Part shown: one piece after another, positions 1 to 9,881 of the stretch
Position numbering within the stretch: the stretch's first letter is position 1
Layout of the letters: every line of letters begins with the position of its first letter
NCBI RefSeq assembly: GCF_029581575.1
Contig: NZ_CP089975.1
Location: 930,001 to 994,000 of the forward strand
Source: Moraxella nasibovis
GTDB taxonomy: Bacteria > Pseudomonadota > Gammaproteobacteria > Pseudomonadales > Moraxellaceae
Length of the DNA stretch: 64,000 nucleotides
Reading direction: 5' to 3'
Translations under genes and position numbers: made by a program
The notes under the pieces: model-generated
Told to the model about the DNA's origin: nothing
Seen by the model: the letters and a program-made list of their open reading frames with translations, nothing else
The model's database searches: none

Positions 1-429
1 ATCACCACCCGACTCATGTCAGCGGTCGCCATCTCTACCATCGGTGAGCCGTATTCTAGCCGTGATGCCATTCGCCACCTTAATAACGGCGAAGTGTGTA
101 TCTTTGTGGCAGGCACGGGCAACCCATTTTTTACCACCGACACGGCGGCGTGCTTGCGAGGCATTGAGATCGAAGCGGGCTTGATTTTAAAAGCGACCAA
201 AGTCGATGGCGTGTATGACAAAGACCCAAGCATTCATGACGATGCCGTCAAATATGACAGCCTGTCTTTTGATGAAGTGCTTGAAAAGAAACTGGGGGTG
301 ATGGATTTGACCGCCATCGCTTTGTGCCGTGAGCACAATGTGCCACTACAAGTCTTTGACATGAATAAGCCAAATGCGCTCTTGAATGTCGTGATGGGCG
401 AGCCTGAGGGTACTCGGGTGTATCACTGA
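1..429 (+). CDS. pyrH: UMP kinase, C-terminal part (cut by window start)
   Basis: UMP kinase phosphorylates UMP to UDP in cytoplasmic pyrimidine synthesis. The frame is open from base 1, so the N-terminal part lies outside the window. The visible 142 codons contain the family's [10 protein letters not shown] nucleotide-binding segment, [20 protein letters not shown], and the C-terminal [15 protein letters not shown] block. All are nearly identical to bacterial PyrH, which is a homohexamer distinct from eukaryotic UMP kinases. frr follows after 138 bp on the same strand, the usual tsf-pyrH-frr order. The first ATG inside the visible part (base 16) is not the gene start. Confidence 0.97.
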   Translation: MTTRLMSAVAISTIGEPYSSRDAIRHLNNGEVCIFVAGTGNPFFTTDTAACLRGIEIEAGLILKATKVDGVYDKDPSIHDDAVKYDSLSFDEVLEKKLGVMDLTAIALCREHNVPLQVFDMNKPNALLNVVMGEPEGTRVYH

Positions 430-567
430 TCGCTTTTAACGGTAGATAGTCCGTATTTTTAAAGTATTTTAATTTTGAAAACTTTGTTAAATCCGTTTGT
501 GCCTTATGCTTGTTTTTAAAGGTACTTTGATTTGGATTTAAACCATACAAACCATGAAGGAATGACC

Positions 568-1122
568 ATGATTAACGACATTAAAAAAGACGGCGAAGGT
601 CGTATGCAAAAATCACTTGACGCCTTAGAGACAGCATTTGCCAAGCTGCGTACAGGGCGTGCGCATCCAGGCATCTTGTCAGGTGTGATGGTGAGCTACT
701 ACGGCTCTGACATGCCACTCAACCAAGTCGCCAGCGTCAATGTTGAGGACAACCGCACGCTTTTGGTGCAGCCGTTTGATCGCTCTATGGTGCAGGCGGT
801 AGATAAAGCGATTCGTGAGGCGGATTTGGGTCTAAACCCGATGACTGCCGATGTGATTCGTGTGCCAATGCCTGCCTTGACCGAAGAGACTCGCCGTGAC
901 ATGCAAAAACTGGCTCGCTCTGATGCTGAGTCTGCGCGTGTGTCTGTACGCAATATCCGCCGTGACATGCTGGGCGACATCAAAAAACTGGTCAAAGACA
1001 AAGAAGTGAGCGAAGATGATGAGCGTCGTGCTGAGACCGACATCCAAAAGCTTACCGATGACTTCATTAAGACCATCGATGCTCGCCTTGCCAAAAAAGA
1101 AAGCGAGCTGATGGAAGTGTGA
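568..1122 (+). CDS. frr: Ribosome recycling factor
   Basis: Splits the post-termination ribosome together with EF-G. The product is 184 residues, matching the 185 of E. coli, and begins [20 protein letters not shown] like the family. I chose the ATG at 568 because AAGG at 557-560 sits 7 bases upstream. Longer in-frame starts at 532 and 562 would add residues the family lacks. Conserved blocks are [45 protein letters not shown] and the C-terminal [14 protein letters not shown] helix. The gene follows pyrH and is closed by a structured, terminator-like region at 1123-1219. Confidence 0.98.
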   Translation: MINDIKKDGEGRMQKSLDALETAFAKLRTGRAHPGILSGVMVSYYGSDMPLNQVASVNVEDNRTLLVQPFDRSMVQAVDKAIREADLGLNPMTADVIRVPMPALTEETRRDMQKLARSDAESARVSVRNIRRDMLGDIKKLVKDKEVSEDDERRAETDIQKLTDDFIKTIDARLAKKESELMEV

Positions 1123-1219
1123 TTGCACACCTGATACATTGTGCAAACCAAAAAAGACTTACGCAGGTTTCAAAATTGGACTTTGGTTTTGAGATGGTTT
1201 GGCGTAAGTCTTTGTTTTT
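1123..1219 (+). terminator. Structured terminator region after frr
   Basis: Two nested structures follow the frr stop. A small hairpin pairs TTGCACA (1123-1129) with TGTGCAA (1140-1146). A larger one pairs AAAAAGACTTACGC (1151-1164) with GCGTAAGTCTTTG (from 1202) and ends in a T-run. The loop of the large one can fold again (TCAAAA with TTTTGA), so the whole would be branched. Likely Rho-independent termination before the uppS operon. Confidence 0.65.
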
Positions 1220-1244
1220 ATAAGTTTAATTAGCCAAAAATTTT

Positions 1245-2006
1245 ATGCAACAGACCGCCAATTTACCGCCACTTGCCACCGTGCCAAAGCACATCGCCAT
1301 CATCATGGATGGCAATAATCGCTATGGCAAATCAAACAATCTTGCCACAGGGCAGGGGCACATCAAGGGTAAGGATGCGCTTGATCCCATTGTTGAGCAT
1401 TGCTTGGCTCGTGGTGTGTCGGTGCTGACGGTGTTTGCATTTTCCAGTGAAAACTGGGCAAGACCTAAGGCGGAGGTCGAGCTTTTGATGCATCTTTTGG
1501 AGCAGACCATTCATGAGCAGATGCCCCGCATGAATCAATACCGCATTCGCTTGCGTTTCATCGGTGATAGAAGTGCTTTGTCGCCCAAGCTTGCAGCACT
1601 GATGGCGGATGCTGAGCAAAAAACAGCGCACTTTGAGGCGATGACTTTGGTGATTGCCATCAGCTATGGCGGTAAGTGGGACATTGCTTGTGCTGCCAAA
1701 ACACTTGCCCAAAGGGTCGCTGATGGCACTTTGGATGCTGATGCCATCGATGAGACGATGCTGGGTGAGTGCGTGGCGCTTGCCGATCATCCGCCAGTGG
1801 ACATGCTGATTCGCACAGGTGGTGATTATCGCATTTCTAATTTTTTGCTGTGGCAGGCGGCGTATGCAGAGCTGTTTTTTACGCCGACGCTGTGGCCTGA
1901 TTTTAGTGCCGATGAGCTTGACGGCATGATGCAAAATTTTGCCAATCGTGAGCGCCGCTTTGGCAAGACCAGTGAACAGATCGCTTGTGAGCAGATGGGA
2001 GAGTAA
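1245..2006 (+). CDS. uppS: Undecaprenyl diphosphate synthase
   Basis: Adds eight cis-isoprene units to farnesyl diphosphate, giving the C55 carrier lipid for peptidoglycan and O-antigen. The 253-residue product has the IIMDGN motif with catalytic Asp22, the FAFSSENWARP segment, RLRFIGD, and the C-terminal RTGGDYRISNFLLWQ and FANRERRFG signatures of cis-prenyltransferases. MDGNNRYGK differs slightly from the E. coli MDGNGRWAK form. No good ribosome binding site precedes the ATG at 1245, but no later ATG lies before the catalytic motif. First gene of uppS-cdsA-dxr-rseP; cdsA starts 3 bases after its stop. Confidence 0.97.
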   Translation: MQQTANLPPLATVPKHIAIIMDGNNRYGKSNNLATGQGHIKGKDALDPIVEHCLARGVSVLTVFAFSSENWARPKAEVELLMHLLEQTIHEQMPRMNQYRIRLRFIGDRSALSPKLAALMADAEQKTAHFEAMTLVIAISYGGKWDIACAAKTLAQRVADGTLDADAIDETMLGECVALADHPPVDMLIRTGGDYRISNFLLWQAAYAELFFTPTLWPDFSADELDGMMQNFANRERRFGKTSEQIACEQMGE

Positions 2007-2009
2007 GCC

Positions 2010-2858
2010 ATGTGGCAACGAATAAAAACCGCCATCGTATTGGTGCTGATAGTTGGCTTTGCGCTGTTTGCCAGTAAGACGCCGATTTTTGTGATTCCGC
2101 TTTTGTCCATCGCAGTGCTCATCGCAGCCCACGAGTGGACAAGGCTCATGCCCAAATGGGGCAGCCCCTTGACCTTTATCGCCATTACTTTTGTGCTGAC
2201 GCTTGGGTCGGTGTTTGTGCCGCAGACTTGGGTGCTGTGGTGGGCGCTGTCACTCGTCATCTGGACGATGGCGATGATGTGGGTCAAGCAATATCCCGAT
2301 AAAGAAAAATGGTACGGTCGCCGTTTGGTATATATGGGAGGCGTGATTTTGACTGCCGCCATCACCGCCATGTATGGGCTGTGGCAGATGTCGCCTTGGT
2401 GGCTGATGTATGTGTTTTTGCTGGTGTGGTGTGCCGATAGCGGTGCGTATTTTGTTGGTCGTAAGTTTGGCAAAAGAAAACTTGCCCCCAATGTTTCGCC
2501 AAATAAGTCTGTGGAAGGGCTGATTGGCGGCTTAATCACCGCAGGCGTGGTCGCGGGCGTGGTCGGTCATTATTTGCAGTTGTCAGGCGTGGCGTTGTTT
2601 TGGTTTTTGGGCTTGTCTGCCTTGACGGTGGGGGCGAGCGTGCTTGGCGATTTGTTTGAATCCATGCTCAAACGCCGTGCAGGTATTAAGGATTCTGGTA
2701 ATATTCTGCCTGGACATGGCGGTGTGCTTGACCGCATTGACAGTCTTTTGTCTGCCACGCCTGTGTTTGCCTTTGGATTTTGGGTGTTGCTTGAAATGGG
2801 TGTGTTCGCTGAAGTGTGGATGAAAATTTACATGGCGAGCTTATCGCAGATTTTGTGA
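2010..2858 (+). CDS. cdsA: Phosphatidate cytidylyltransferase
   Basis: Makes CDP-diacylglycerol from phosphatidic acid and CTP, the branch point of phospholipid synthesis, in the inner membrane. The protein is 282 residues and strongly hydrophobic, with about seven or eight membrane segments. The CDP-alcohol cytidylyltransferase signature is complete at residues about 218-245: SMLKRRAGIKDSGN followed by LPGHGGVLDRIDS. GAYFVGRKFGKRKLAPNVSP is the preceding conserved cytoplasmic loop. It starts 3 bases after uppS, so translation is probably coupled. Confidence 0.96.
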   Translation: MWQRIKTAIVLVLIVGFALFASKTPIFVIPLLSIAVLIAAHEWTRLMPKWGSPLTFIAITFVLTLGSVFVPQTWVLWWALSLVIWTMAMMWVKQYPDKEKWYGRRLVYMGGVILTAAITAMYGLWQMSPWWLMYVFLLVWCADSGAYFVGRKFGKRKLAPNVSPNKSVEGLIGGLITAGVVAGVVGHYLQLSGVALFWFLGLSALTVGASVLGDLFESMLKRRAGIKDSGNILPGHGGVLDRIDSLLSATPVFAFGFWVLLEMGVFAEVWMKIYMASLSQIL

Positions 2859-2891
2859 TGTTTTTAATTGATGATAAAAGTAGCTAGTGTT

Positions 2892-4124
2892 ATGAATGAG
2901 CCAAAATCCTCTTGTGTGCAACGCCTTGCTGTATTGGGTGCGACAGGCTCAATCGGGGATAGTACATTGCAATTGGTGCGTCTGCACCGTGAGCGATACC
3001 GTGTGGTGGCGTTGTCAGGATTTCATCAGGTGGATAAGCTGTTGTCGCTGTGTCAAGAGTTTTTGCCTGATTTTGTGTGTGTGTCCGATGAAAAAGTGGC
3101 TGAATGTCGCCAAAAAATAGATGAGCTTGGGCTGGGTATTCAGGTGTTGTCAGGCGATGATGGCTTGGCTAAGATGGCGACTTTGCCTACGGTGGATACG
3201 GTGGTGGCGGCGATTGTTGGGGCGGCGGGGCTGTCATCTACACTGGCGGCAGCTCATGCGGGTAAGCGGATTTTACTTGCCAATAAAGAATCACTCGTCA
3301 TGGCGGGGCATTTGGTCATGGCGGCTGCCAAAGCGTCAGGTGCGAGCATTTTACCGATTGACAGCGAGCATAATGCGATTTTTCAATGTTTGCCAAAGCC
3401 TGTGCAGACGGACAATCAAGCCATTCATGACAGCAGTCACGGCATCAAACAGCTTTGGCTGACCGCATCTGGTGGCGGATTTTTACACAAATCCATAGAG
3501 CAAATGCGCAGCGCAAGCCCTGCCGACGCCATCAAGCACCCAAATTGGTCAATGGGTAAAAAGATTTCCATTGACAGTGCCACCATGATGAATAAAGGGC
3601 TTGAGCTGATTGAAGCGTGTCATTTGTTTGATTTGCCAGAAGAGCATATTGGCATTGTCATTCACCCTGACAGTGTGGTGCATTCGTTGGTGGAATATGT
3701 CGATGGGTCGCTATTGGCACAGCTTGGCAGTCCTGACATGAAAACGCCCATCGCTCATGCCTTGGCTTATCCAGAGCGTATCAGTACAGGTGAGCGTTCA
3801 CTGGATTTGTATGCGTTATCTAATTTAAGCTTTTTAGAGCCAGACCTTGAAAAATTCCCTGCACTTACTTTGGCAAGAGTCGCCGCTCAGCGTGGCACGG
3901 GTGCGTGCATTACGCTAAATGCTGCCAATGAAGTGGCGGTGTCGGCGTTTTTGGCAGAACAAATCCGCCTAACTGACATTGCCGCTGTGGTGCAATATTG
4001 CTTAGAGCACCCATCATTGATTGCTCATTTTGATGATGATTTTGCTCAATTATCGGACATTTTGGCGATGGATCAAAAAGTACGATCGGTGGCGATGTCT
4101 TGGGTTGATGAGGGCTTGGCATGA
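2892..4124 (+). CDS. dxr: 1-deoxy-D-xylulose 5-phosphate reductoisomerase
   Basis: Converts DXP to 2-C-methyl-D-erythritol 4-phosphate with NADPH, the committed step of the MEP isoprenoid pathway that feeds UppS. LGATGSIGDSTLQL near residue 15 is the NADPH-binding loop. LLANKESLVMAG, DSEHNAIFQCL, LTASGGGF, HPNWSMGKKISIDSATMMNK and ANEVAVSAFL are the metal- and substrate-binding blocks. I chose the ATG at 2892 (410 residues) because the family begins only a few residues before the nucleotide loop. An ATG at 2871 is also possible, and neither has a clear ribosome binding site. The stop overlaps the rseP start (ATGA, 4121-4124). Confidence 0.96.
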   Translation: MNEPKSSCVQRLAVLGATGSIGDSTLQLVRLHRERYRVVALSGFHQVDKLLSLCQEFLPDFVCVSDEKVAECRQKIDELGLGIQVLSGDDGLAKMATLPTVDTVVAAIVGAAGLSSTLAAAHAGKRILLANKESLVMAGHLVMAAAKASGASILPIDSEHNAIFQCLPKPVQTDNQAIHDSSHGIKQLWLTASGGGFLHKSIEQMRSASPADAIKHPNWSMGKKISIDSATMMNKGLELIEACHLFDLPEEHIGIVIHPDSVVHSLVEYVDGSLLAQLGSPDMKTPIAHALAYPERISTGERSLDLYALSNLSFLEPDLEKFPALTLARVAAQRGTGACITLNAANEVAVSAFLAEQIRLTDIAAVVQYCLEHPSLIAHFDDDFAQLSDILAMDQKVRSVAMSWVDEGLA

Positions 4125-5485
4125 CGGCGATATGGATGTTTTTGGCGGCGGTGTGTGTGCTAGGACCGCTTGTGGCGCTGCACGAATGGGGGCATTACAT
4201 CGTGGCTCGTCTGTGCGGTGTGAAGGTGCTGACTTATTCGATCGGATTTGGTCCTAAGCTTTTTGGTTGGACGAGTAAAAAGACTGGCATTGATTATCGC
4301 ATCTCAGCCATTCCTTTGGGCGGCTATGTGAAGATGCTTGATGGGCGTGAGGGTAGTGTGGCAGAGCATGAGCGTCATTTGGCGTTTGATCAGCAGCACC
4401 CACTCAAAAAAATCGCCATCGTTGCGGCAGGTCCTTTGATGAATTTTATCATCGCCATTGGGCTGTTTTTTGTGCTGTTTTTGCAGCCAAGCGAGCAGTT
4501 AAACACTCGCATTGGCAAAATTTTGCCTGATACGCCTGCATCGCAAAGCTTGGTGGTGGGTGAGAAAATCACTGCCATTGATGATAAGGCTGTGACCACT
4601 TGGGAAGAGGTAAATTATGCCTTGGCAGGTCGCATGGGCGAGTCTGGCAGCCTTAGCGTCACCACTGAGCAAGGTGGCAAATACAGCCAAAAAACCGTCA
4701 GCATCAGCACTTTCATGCAAGGCGAGCATAAGAGCCAAGACGCCATATCCAGCTTTGGGGCGCTGCCTTACCAGCCAGTGATTGAGCCTGTGCTGGCAGA
4801 AGTCGTGCCAGATGGTGCGGCTGCGCTCATGGGTCTAAAAGTGGGCGATAGGGTGGTTGCCATTGATGGCACTAAGATTGACAACTGGGCTGATGCCACA
4901 CCCATCATTCGCCAAAACCCTGAAAAAATGCTGTCCTTTGACATCATCCGTGATGGCAAAATGATGACGGTACCAGTGATGCCAAGAGGCGTCACGGTGC
5001 GTAATCAAACGATAGGTCAGATCGGCGTGAGGGTCAACTATGATGCCCAAAGCGCCATACCTGACGAATATCGCACTACCATCGACCACACGCCCATGCA
5101 GGCGCTGGACAAGTCATTTGCTAAGACTTACGATTTGGCAAAAATGACGCTTGATGCGATGAAAAAAATGATCACAGGGCTCATTGGCGTTGAAAATCTT
5201 TCAGGTCCTATTACCATCGCTGAGGTGTCCAAGACCAGCTTTGAAATCGGCTGGCAGCAGGTGTTATCCACTGCCGCCATCATCAGCTTGTCTTTGGCGG
5301 TGATGAATCTTTTGCCCATTCCTGTGCTTGATGGCGGTCATTTGGTGTATTATACTTATGAGCTGATCCGTGGTCGCCCGATGAGCGAAAAGGTGCAAGT
5401 GTTTGGCATGAAGATTGGCTTTACCTTGCTTTTGTGTTTCATGGTGCTAGCAATTGGTAACGACATCATGCGGTTGTTTGGCTGA
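4121..5485 (+). CDS. rseP: Site-2 zinc metalloprotease RseP
   Basis: Inner-membrane intramembrane protease. In E. coli it cuts the anti-sigma factor RseA after DegS and clears signal-peptide remnants. The zinc site HEWGH is at residues 21-25 in the first membrane segment, and the third ligand region NLLPIPVLDGGH lies near the C-terminus. Two PDZ domains occupy the periplasmic centre; the second is marked by AALMGLKVGDRVVAIDGT. At 454 residues it matches the family. It overlaps dxr by four bases, so the two are translationally coupled. bamA follows after 224 bp, the standard order. Confidence 0.97.
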   Translation: MTAIWMFLAAVCVLGPLVALHEWGHYIVARLCGVKVLTYSIGFGPKLFGWTSKKTGIDYRISAIPLGGYVKMLDGREGSVAEHERHLAFDQQHPLKKIAIVAAGPLMNFIIAIGLFFVLFLQPSEQLNTRIGKILPDTPASQSLVVGEKITAIDDKAVTTWEEVNYALAGRMGESGSLSVTTEQGGKYSQKTVSISTFMQGEHKSQDAISSFGALPYQPVIEPVLAEVVPDGAAALMGLKVGDRVVAIDGTKIDNWADATPIIRQNPEKMLSFDIIRDGKMMTVPVMPRGVTVRNQTIGQIGVRVNYDAQSAIPDEYRTTIDHTPMQALDKSFAKTYDLAKMTLDAMKKMITGLIGVENLSGPITIAEVSKTSFEIGWQQVLSTAAIISLSLAVMNLLPIPVLDGGHLVYYTYELIRGRPMSEKVQVFGMKIGFTLLLCFMVLAIGNDIMRLFG

Positions 5486-5709
5486 GTGGACAAAAAGTCA
5501 CCAATTTTTAAAAAAACCCTAAAAAATTGCGAATAAATCTCTTTTAGGGCTTGCCAAAATTGTTTTTTTGGCTTAATTTAGCACCATTATTTGCACGCTG
5601 ACATCAATTTTGCTCATCTTTGAGTAGTTTTGAGATCGATTTGCCATAAAAATGAGCAGAATCGGCGTGATGTTTTAGATTTTAATGATTTTAATCGTGG
5701 AATGATTTT

Positions 5710-8133
5710 ATGCGTATGCCTAAATTTTCAGGTTTTGTAACCACTTCGATCACGACGGCAGTCATCATGGCGATGGCAGCCCCTGCGTATGCCGCCACTT
5801 TTGTCGCCAATGACATCGCCATATCAGGCTTGCAGCGTGTGACTGCCGAGAGCTTGCAATCGGCACTGCCGATCCGCTTGGGACAGAGTGTGACTGATGA
5901 GATGCTGGCTCAGAGCATTCGTGCCCTGTATGCCACTGAGCATTTTTCTAATGTGCAAGCCGATGTCAATGGCGACCGTGTGGTGTTTTATGTCACTGAG
6001 CGCCCTGTGATTGCAGAGCTGAACTTTAAGGGTAATAAACTCATCCCCAAAGCAGGTCTTGAAGAAGGTCTAAAAAGCACAGGGCTTGCGGTGGGCAATG
6101 TCTTAAAGCAATCGACCGTCACCGCCATCGAAAATGAGCTAAAAAACCAATACATCTCGCAAGGCTACTACAACAGCGACATTCAAGTCAAACAAACCGA
6201 GCTTGATGGCAACCGTGTTAAGCTGGACATTGAGTTCATCGAGGGCAAGGCGGCTCGTGTCGTCGATGTCAATATCATCGGCAACCAATATTTTAGCGAT
6301 GACGACATCAAAGATGAGCTGGCACTCAAAGACAAAGTCATCAATCCACTCTCCAAAGCCAACCGTTATAGCCAAGAAAAGCTGAACGCCAGCCTTGAAT
6401 CTTTGCGTGCGCTGTATCTGAACGAAGGTTTTGTTCGCTTTAAGGTCGATGGCTCATCGCTGTCTATTGATGAAGACAAAAATAAAGTCTTTGTGGAGAT
6501 TGCGCTGACTGAGGGCGAAAAGTACAATTTTGGTAAAGTGCAGTTTTTGGGTGATGTCACTTATGATTTGACTGAGCTCAATGACCTTGTGACTTTCAAA
6601 GAAGGCGAGGGTTATTCACAAAGTAAGCTTGAAGCTTTGACCGCAAGCCTTGGTGAGAAGTTTGGCGACGACGGCTATTATTATGCTCAGATTCGCCCTG
6701 TCACCCGCATCAATGACGAGACACGCACGGTCGATGTCGATTATTATCTTGACCCTGTGCGCCCTGTGTATGTGCGCCGTATCAACTTTGGTGGTAATGT
6801 CAAGACCAAGGACGAAGTACTGCGCCGTGAGATGCGTCAGCTTGAAGGGGCGCTCGCATCAAACAGCAAGATTCAGCTGTCTAGAGCACGCTTGATGCGT
6901 ACGGGCTTTTTTAAGGATGTGCAAGTGCAGGTCGTGCCTGTGCCAAACACCCCAGACCAAGTGGATGTCAATTATACCGTGGAAGAGCAGGCATCAGGCT
7001 CATCGACCATCGCCGCAGGTTATAGTCAGTCGGGCGGGGTTACTTTCCAAGTGGAGTTATCTCAAGCCAACTTCATGGGTACGGGCAACCGTGTCAATGC
7101 GTCATTTTCTCGCTCAGAGACACGAGATGTGTACAGCCTTGGTATGACCGACCCTTATTTCACCGAAAATGGCGTTTCACAGAGTCTGAGTGCTTATTAT
7201 CGTAAGACTAAGTATGACAACAAAAACATCAGCGGCTATGTGCTAGACTCGTATGGCGCATCTTTGCGTTATGGCTATCCGATCAATGAAAATCAGCGTA
7301 TCAGTGCTGGCATTAACATCGACAATACCGAAGTGCAAGGCGGCTCTGGCATGGCAATCAGCAATGTCAAGCAGCTCATTGAAGACGGCGGTACAATCAC
7401 AGCATTTGATAACAACAACACAGGCTTTAATAACGACTACACCACCTATAATGCGACGCTGGGCTGGAGTTATTCTAGCCTAGACCGCCCAGTATTCCCA
7501 ACCAAAGGCATGAGCCATGATGTCGATCTGACTTTGGGCTTTGGTGATAAGACTTATCAAAAGGCGGTTTATACAGGCAATATTTACCGACCATTCCTAA
7601 AAGGCACGATTTTGCGTGGCTATACTCGTCTGGGTTATGGTAATGATTTGCCATTTTATGAAAACTTCTATGCAGGCGGCTATGGCTCGGTGCGTGGCTA
7701 TGACGCATCTAGCCTAGGTCCCCGCTCACAGCCTTACAATGTGGCAAGCGTCAATCAGCGATATACATTGGGCGAAAATGTCGGTGGTAATGCGCTGGCG
7801 ACTTTTGGTGCTGAGCTGATTTTGCCAATGCCATTTAAAGGCGACTGGGCAGATCAGGTGCGTCCAGTGCTATTCTTTGAAGGCGGTCAAGTCTTTGACA
7901 CCACGGGCATGGACAAAGAGACGGTCAATCTAAACGCACTGACCAATGGTTTGGCACAATCTACCGATTATCCGCTATTAGAGCAGGACAAAGAGTTCCG
8001 TTATAGCGCAGGTGTCGGTGCGACTTGGTACACGCCGATCGGTCCTTTGTCAATCAGCTACTCTAAGCCGATCAACAGCAAAGATACCGATGAAACCGAA
8101 AAAGTCCAATTCCAAATCGGTAGTGTGTTTTAA
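5710..8133 (+). CDS. bamA: Outer membrane protein assembly factor BamA
   Basis: Central subunit of the BAM machine, which inserts beta-barrel proteins into the outer membrane. Of 807 residues, about 1-28 form a signal peptide (cleavage after AYA). Five POTRA domains follow to about residue 420, then the 16-strand Omp85 barrel. The [11 protein letters not shown] motif corresponds to the conserved VRG(F/Y) of barrel loop 6. The C-terminal residue is Phe, as expected for a barrel recognised by BAM. It lies in the usual rseP-bamA order, but lpxD begins on the last base of its stop codon with no skp gene between. Confidence 0.97.
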   Translation: MRMPKFSGFVTTSITTAVIMAMAAPAYAATFVANDIAISGLQRVTAESLQSALPIRLGQSVTDEMLAQSIRALYATEHFSNVQADVNGDRVVFYVTERPVIAELNFKGNKLIPKAGLEEGLKSTGLAVGNVLKQSTVTAIENELKNQYISQGYYNSDIQVKQTELDGNRVKLDIEFIEGKAARVVDVNIIGNQYFSDDDIKDELALKDKVINPLSKANRYSQEKLNASLESLRALYLNEGFVRFKVDGSSLSIDEDKNKVFVEIALTEGEKYNFGKVQFLGDVTYDLTELNDLVTFKEGEGYSQSKLEALTASLGEKFGDDGYYYAQIRPVTRINDETRTVDVDYYLDPVRPVYVRRINFGGNVKTKDEVLRREMRQLEGALASNSKIQLSRARLMRTGFFKDVQVQVVPVPNTPDQVDVNYTVEEQASGSSTIAAGYSQSGGVTFQVELSQANFMGTGNRVNASFSRSETRDVYSLGMTDPYFTENGVSQSLSAYYRKTKYDNKNISGYVLDSYGASLRYGYPINENQRISAGINIDNTEVQGGSGMAISNVKQLIEDGGTITAFDNNNTGFNNDYTTYNATLGWSYSSLDRPVFPTKGMSHDVDLTLGFGDKTYQKAVYTGNIYRPFLKGTILRGYTRLGYGNDLPFYENFYAGGYGSVRGYDASSLGPRSQPYNVASVNQRYTLGENVGGNALATFGAELILPMPFKGDWADQVRPVLFFEGGQVFDTTGMDKETVNLNALTNGLAQSTDYPLLEQDKEFRYSAGVGATWYTPIGPLSISYSKPINSKDTDETEKVQFQIGSVF

Positions 8134-9146
8134 TGGTTGGTGTTTCTTGCCTGATTCGCGCCATCGAAGAAAAGCAGCCAGTGCTGAATAAAGCAGCGCT
8201 GGCAAGCTTTGAGGGCATACAGGTCAGCCGTGTGGCAGATCTGTCAGACGCCGATGGCAGCGCATTGGCGTTTTTGTCTGCTCAAAAGTACGCTGATGAC
8301 TTAGCGCATACGGCGGCAGGTGTGGTCATTGTCAGTGAGTCATTTGCCAGTCTTGTGCCACCAGATGTGTGCGCATTGATTGTCAAAGATGCTTATTTGG
8401 CTTATGCTTGTGTCAGTGTGCTTTTTGAGTATGAGGCGGCATCGCCTAGTATTCATCCAAGCGCCATCATTGCGCCATCTGCCATTTTGGGCGAGGGCGT
8501 GTCGGTGGGTGCTTATGCGGTCATCGGTGAGCGTGTCAAGATTGGTAAGCATGGTCATATCGGACAGGGCGTATCCATAGAAGATGGTGCGGTGCTGGGC
8601 GAGGGGTGTCACATTGCATCTCATGTCACCATCGCTCATCACAGCCTGCTTGGCGATAGAGTGCGCATCCATGCGGGGGCAAGCATTGGCTCGGAGGGCT
8701 TTGGCTTTGCACCACACCCCACCAAAGAAGGTCTAAAATGGCAGCGCATCGCTCAGCTGGGGCGTGTCATCATCGGTGATGATGTTCGCATCGGCAGCCA
8801 CACCTGCATTGATCGTGGGGCGGTGGGCGATACGGTCATTGGCAATCATGTCATCATCGACAATCTGGTGCAAATCGCTCATAATGTACGCATCGGAGAC
8901 GGTACAGCGATCGCTGCTAAGGTCGGCATCGCAGGCAGCACGCACATTGGCAAAGGCTGTATCATTGGCGGTGCGGTGGGTATCGCAGGACATCTGCACA
9001 TCGCTGATGGCGTGACTTTGACTGGTATGACGATGGTTACCGGTCACATCAAAGAATCAGGTAGCTATTCATCAGGTACGACAGCCATGCCATCAACCAA
9101 GTGGCGACGGGCGGCGGTGAGATTCCGCCAGTCTGGCGAGAAATGA
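8133..9146 (+). CDS. lpxD: UDP-3-O-(3-hydroxyacyl)glucosamine N-acyltransferase
   Basis: Third step of lipid A synthesis: transfers a 3-hydroxyacyl chain from ACP to the 2-amino group of UDP-3-O-acyl-glucosamine. The 337-residue protein has an N-terminal uridine-binding domain to about residue 110. Hexapeptide repeats ([27 protein letters not shown] and others) then form the left-handed beta-helix. The family's catalytic His corresponds to His250 in [11 protein letters not shown]. The C-terminal [20 protein letters not shown] helix is typical. The start shares one base with the bamA stop (TAATG). Confidence 0.95.
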   Translation: MVGVSCLIRAIEEKQPVLNKAALASFEGIQVSRVADLSDADGSALAFLSAQKYADDLAHTAAGVVIVSESFASLVPPDVCALIVKDAYLAYACVSVLFEYEAASPSIHPSAIIAPSAILGEGVSVGAYAVIGERVKIGKHGHIGQGVSIEDGAVLGEGCHIASHVTIAHHSLLGDRVRIHAGASIGSEGFGFAPHPTKEGLKWQRIAQLGRVIIGDDVRIGSHTCIDRGAVGDTVIGNHVIIDNLVQIAHNVRIGDGTAIAAKVGIAGSTHIGKGCIIGGAVGIAGHLHIADGVTLTGMTMVTGHIKESGSYSSGTTAMPSTKWRRAAVRFRQSGEK

Positions 9147-9197
9147 GTGCTTTTAAGCGATTTTTGAGGCTTTTTTAAGGATTTAAGGATTTTATCC

Positions 9198-9722
9198 ATG
9201 TCAAATACAAACATCGACACAGAATTATTGACCCAAGAAGACTTGGGCGCATTGGCTGAGCGAGGCGTTAAGCTGCCACTAAAATACGACCAGATCAAGC
9301 ATTATCTGCCACACCGCTATCCATTCATGCTCATCGACCGTGTGACCGCCTGTGCGCCAAACCAATGGATTACAGGCTATAAAAACATCACGATCAATGA
9401 AGAGTTGTTTAATGGGCATTTTCCTGACAATCCTGTCATGCCGGGCGTGCTGATGGTGGAGGCGATGGCGCAGCTGTCTGGTATTTTGGGTTTTATCAGT
9501 GCAGGTCAGACTTCAGAAAGCGGCTATCTGTACCTGTTTGCAGGGGTGGATAAGGTGCGCTTTAAAAAGCTGGTAAGCACGGGCGATACGCTGGTGATTC
9601 GCTCAAAAGCGACCCGCAGTATGCGAGAAATTTATAAATTTGAATGCACCGCCCATGTAGATGGCGAGTTGGCTTGTAGTGCTGAGATCATGATTGCTCG
9701 CCAAAAAGTCGCTGAAATGTGA
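9198..9722 (+). CDS. fabZ: 3-hydroxyacyl-[ACP] dehydratase FabZ
   Basis: Dehydrates 3-hydroxyacyl-ACP in fatty acid elongation and competes with LpxA/LpxD for the same substrate pool. The hot-dog fold is marked by LPHRYPFMLIDRV, the active-site His74 in FNGHFPDNPVMPGV and Glu88 in MVEAMAQLSG. The product is 174 residues, about 20 longer at the N-terminus than E. coli FabZ. That extension (to about residue 25) is polar and has no recognised role. It sits between lpxD and lpxA, the standard location. Confidence 0.96.
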   Translation: MSNTNIDTELLTQEDLGALAERGVKLPLKYDQIKHYLPHRYPFMLIDRVTACAPNQWITGYKNITINEELFNGHFPDNPVMPGVLMVEAMAQLSGILGFISAGQTSESGYLYLFAGVDKVRFKKLVSTGDTLVIRSKATRSMREIYKFECTAHVDGELACSAEIMIARQKVAEM

Positions 9723-9881
9723 GTGATTTGACGACATTGGTCATTTAAGGGTAAAATAGACAATTAAAAGCCATTTAACAAAAGCTTTTCTCAGGCTTTT
9801 TAGAGGGCTTATTTGTGACAATTTTTAATTTTTATCATATTTTCATAATAAAGACAAAAATGCCTTAATTGTGGGAGGCGC

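Noticed and set aside
1332-2132. 266-codon frame opposite uppS
   Set aside because: It lies antisense to the clear uppS/cdsA genes and reads His/Gln/Arg-rich, as expected for a shadow frame.
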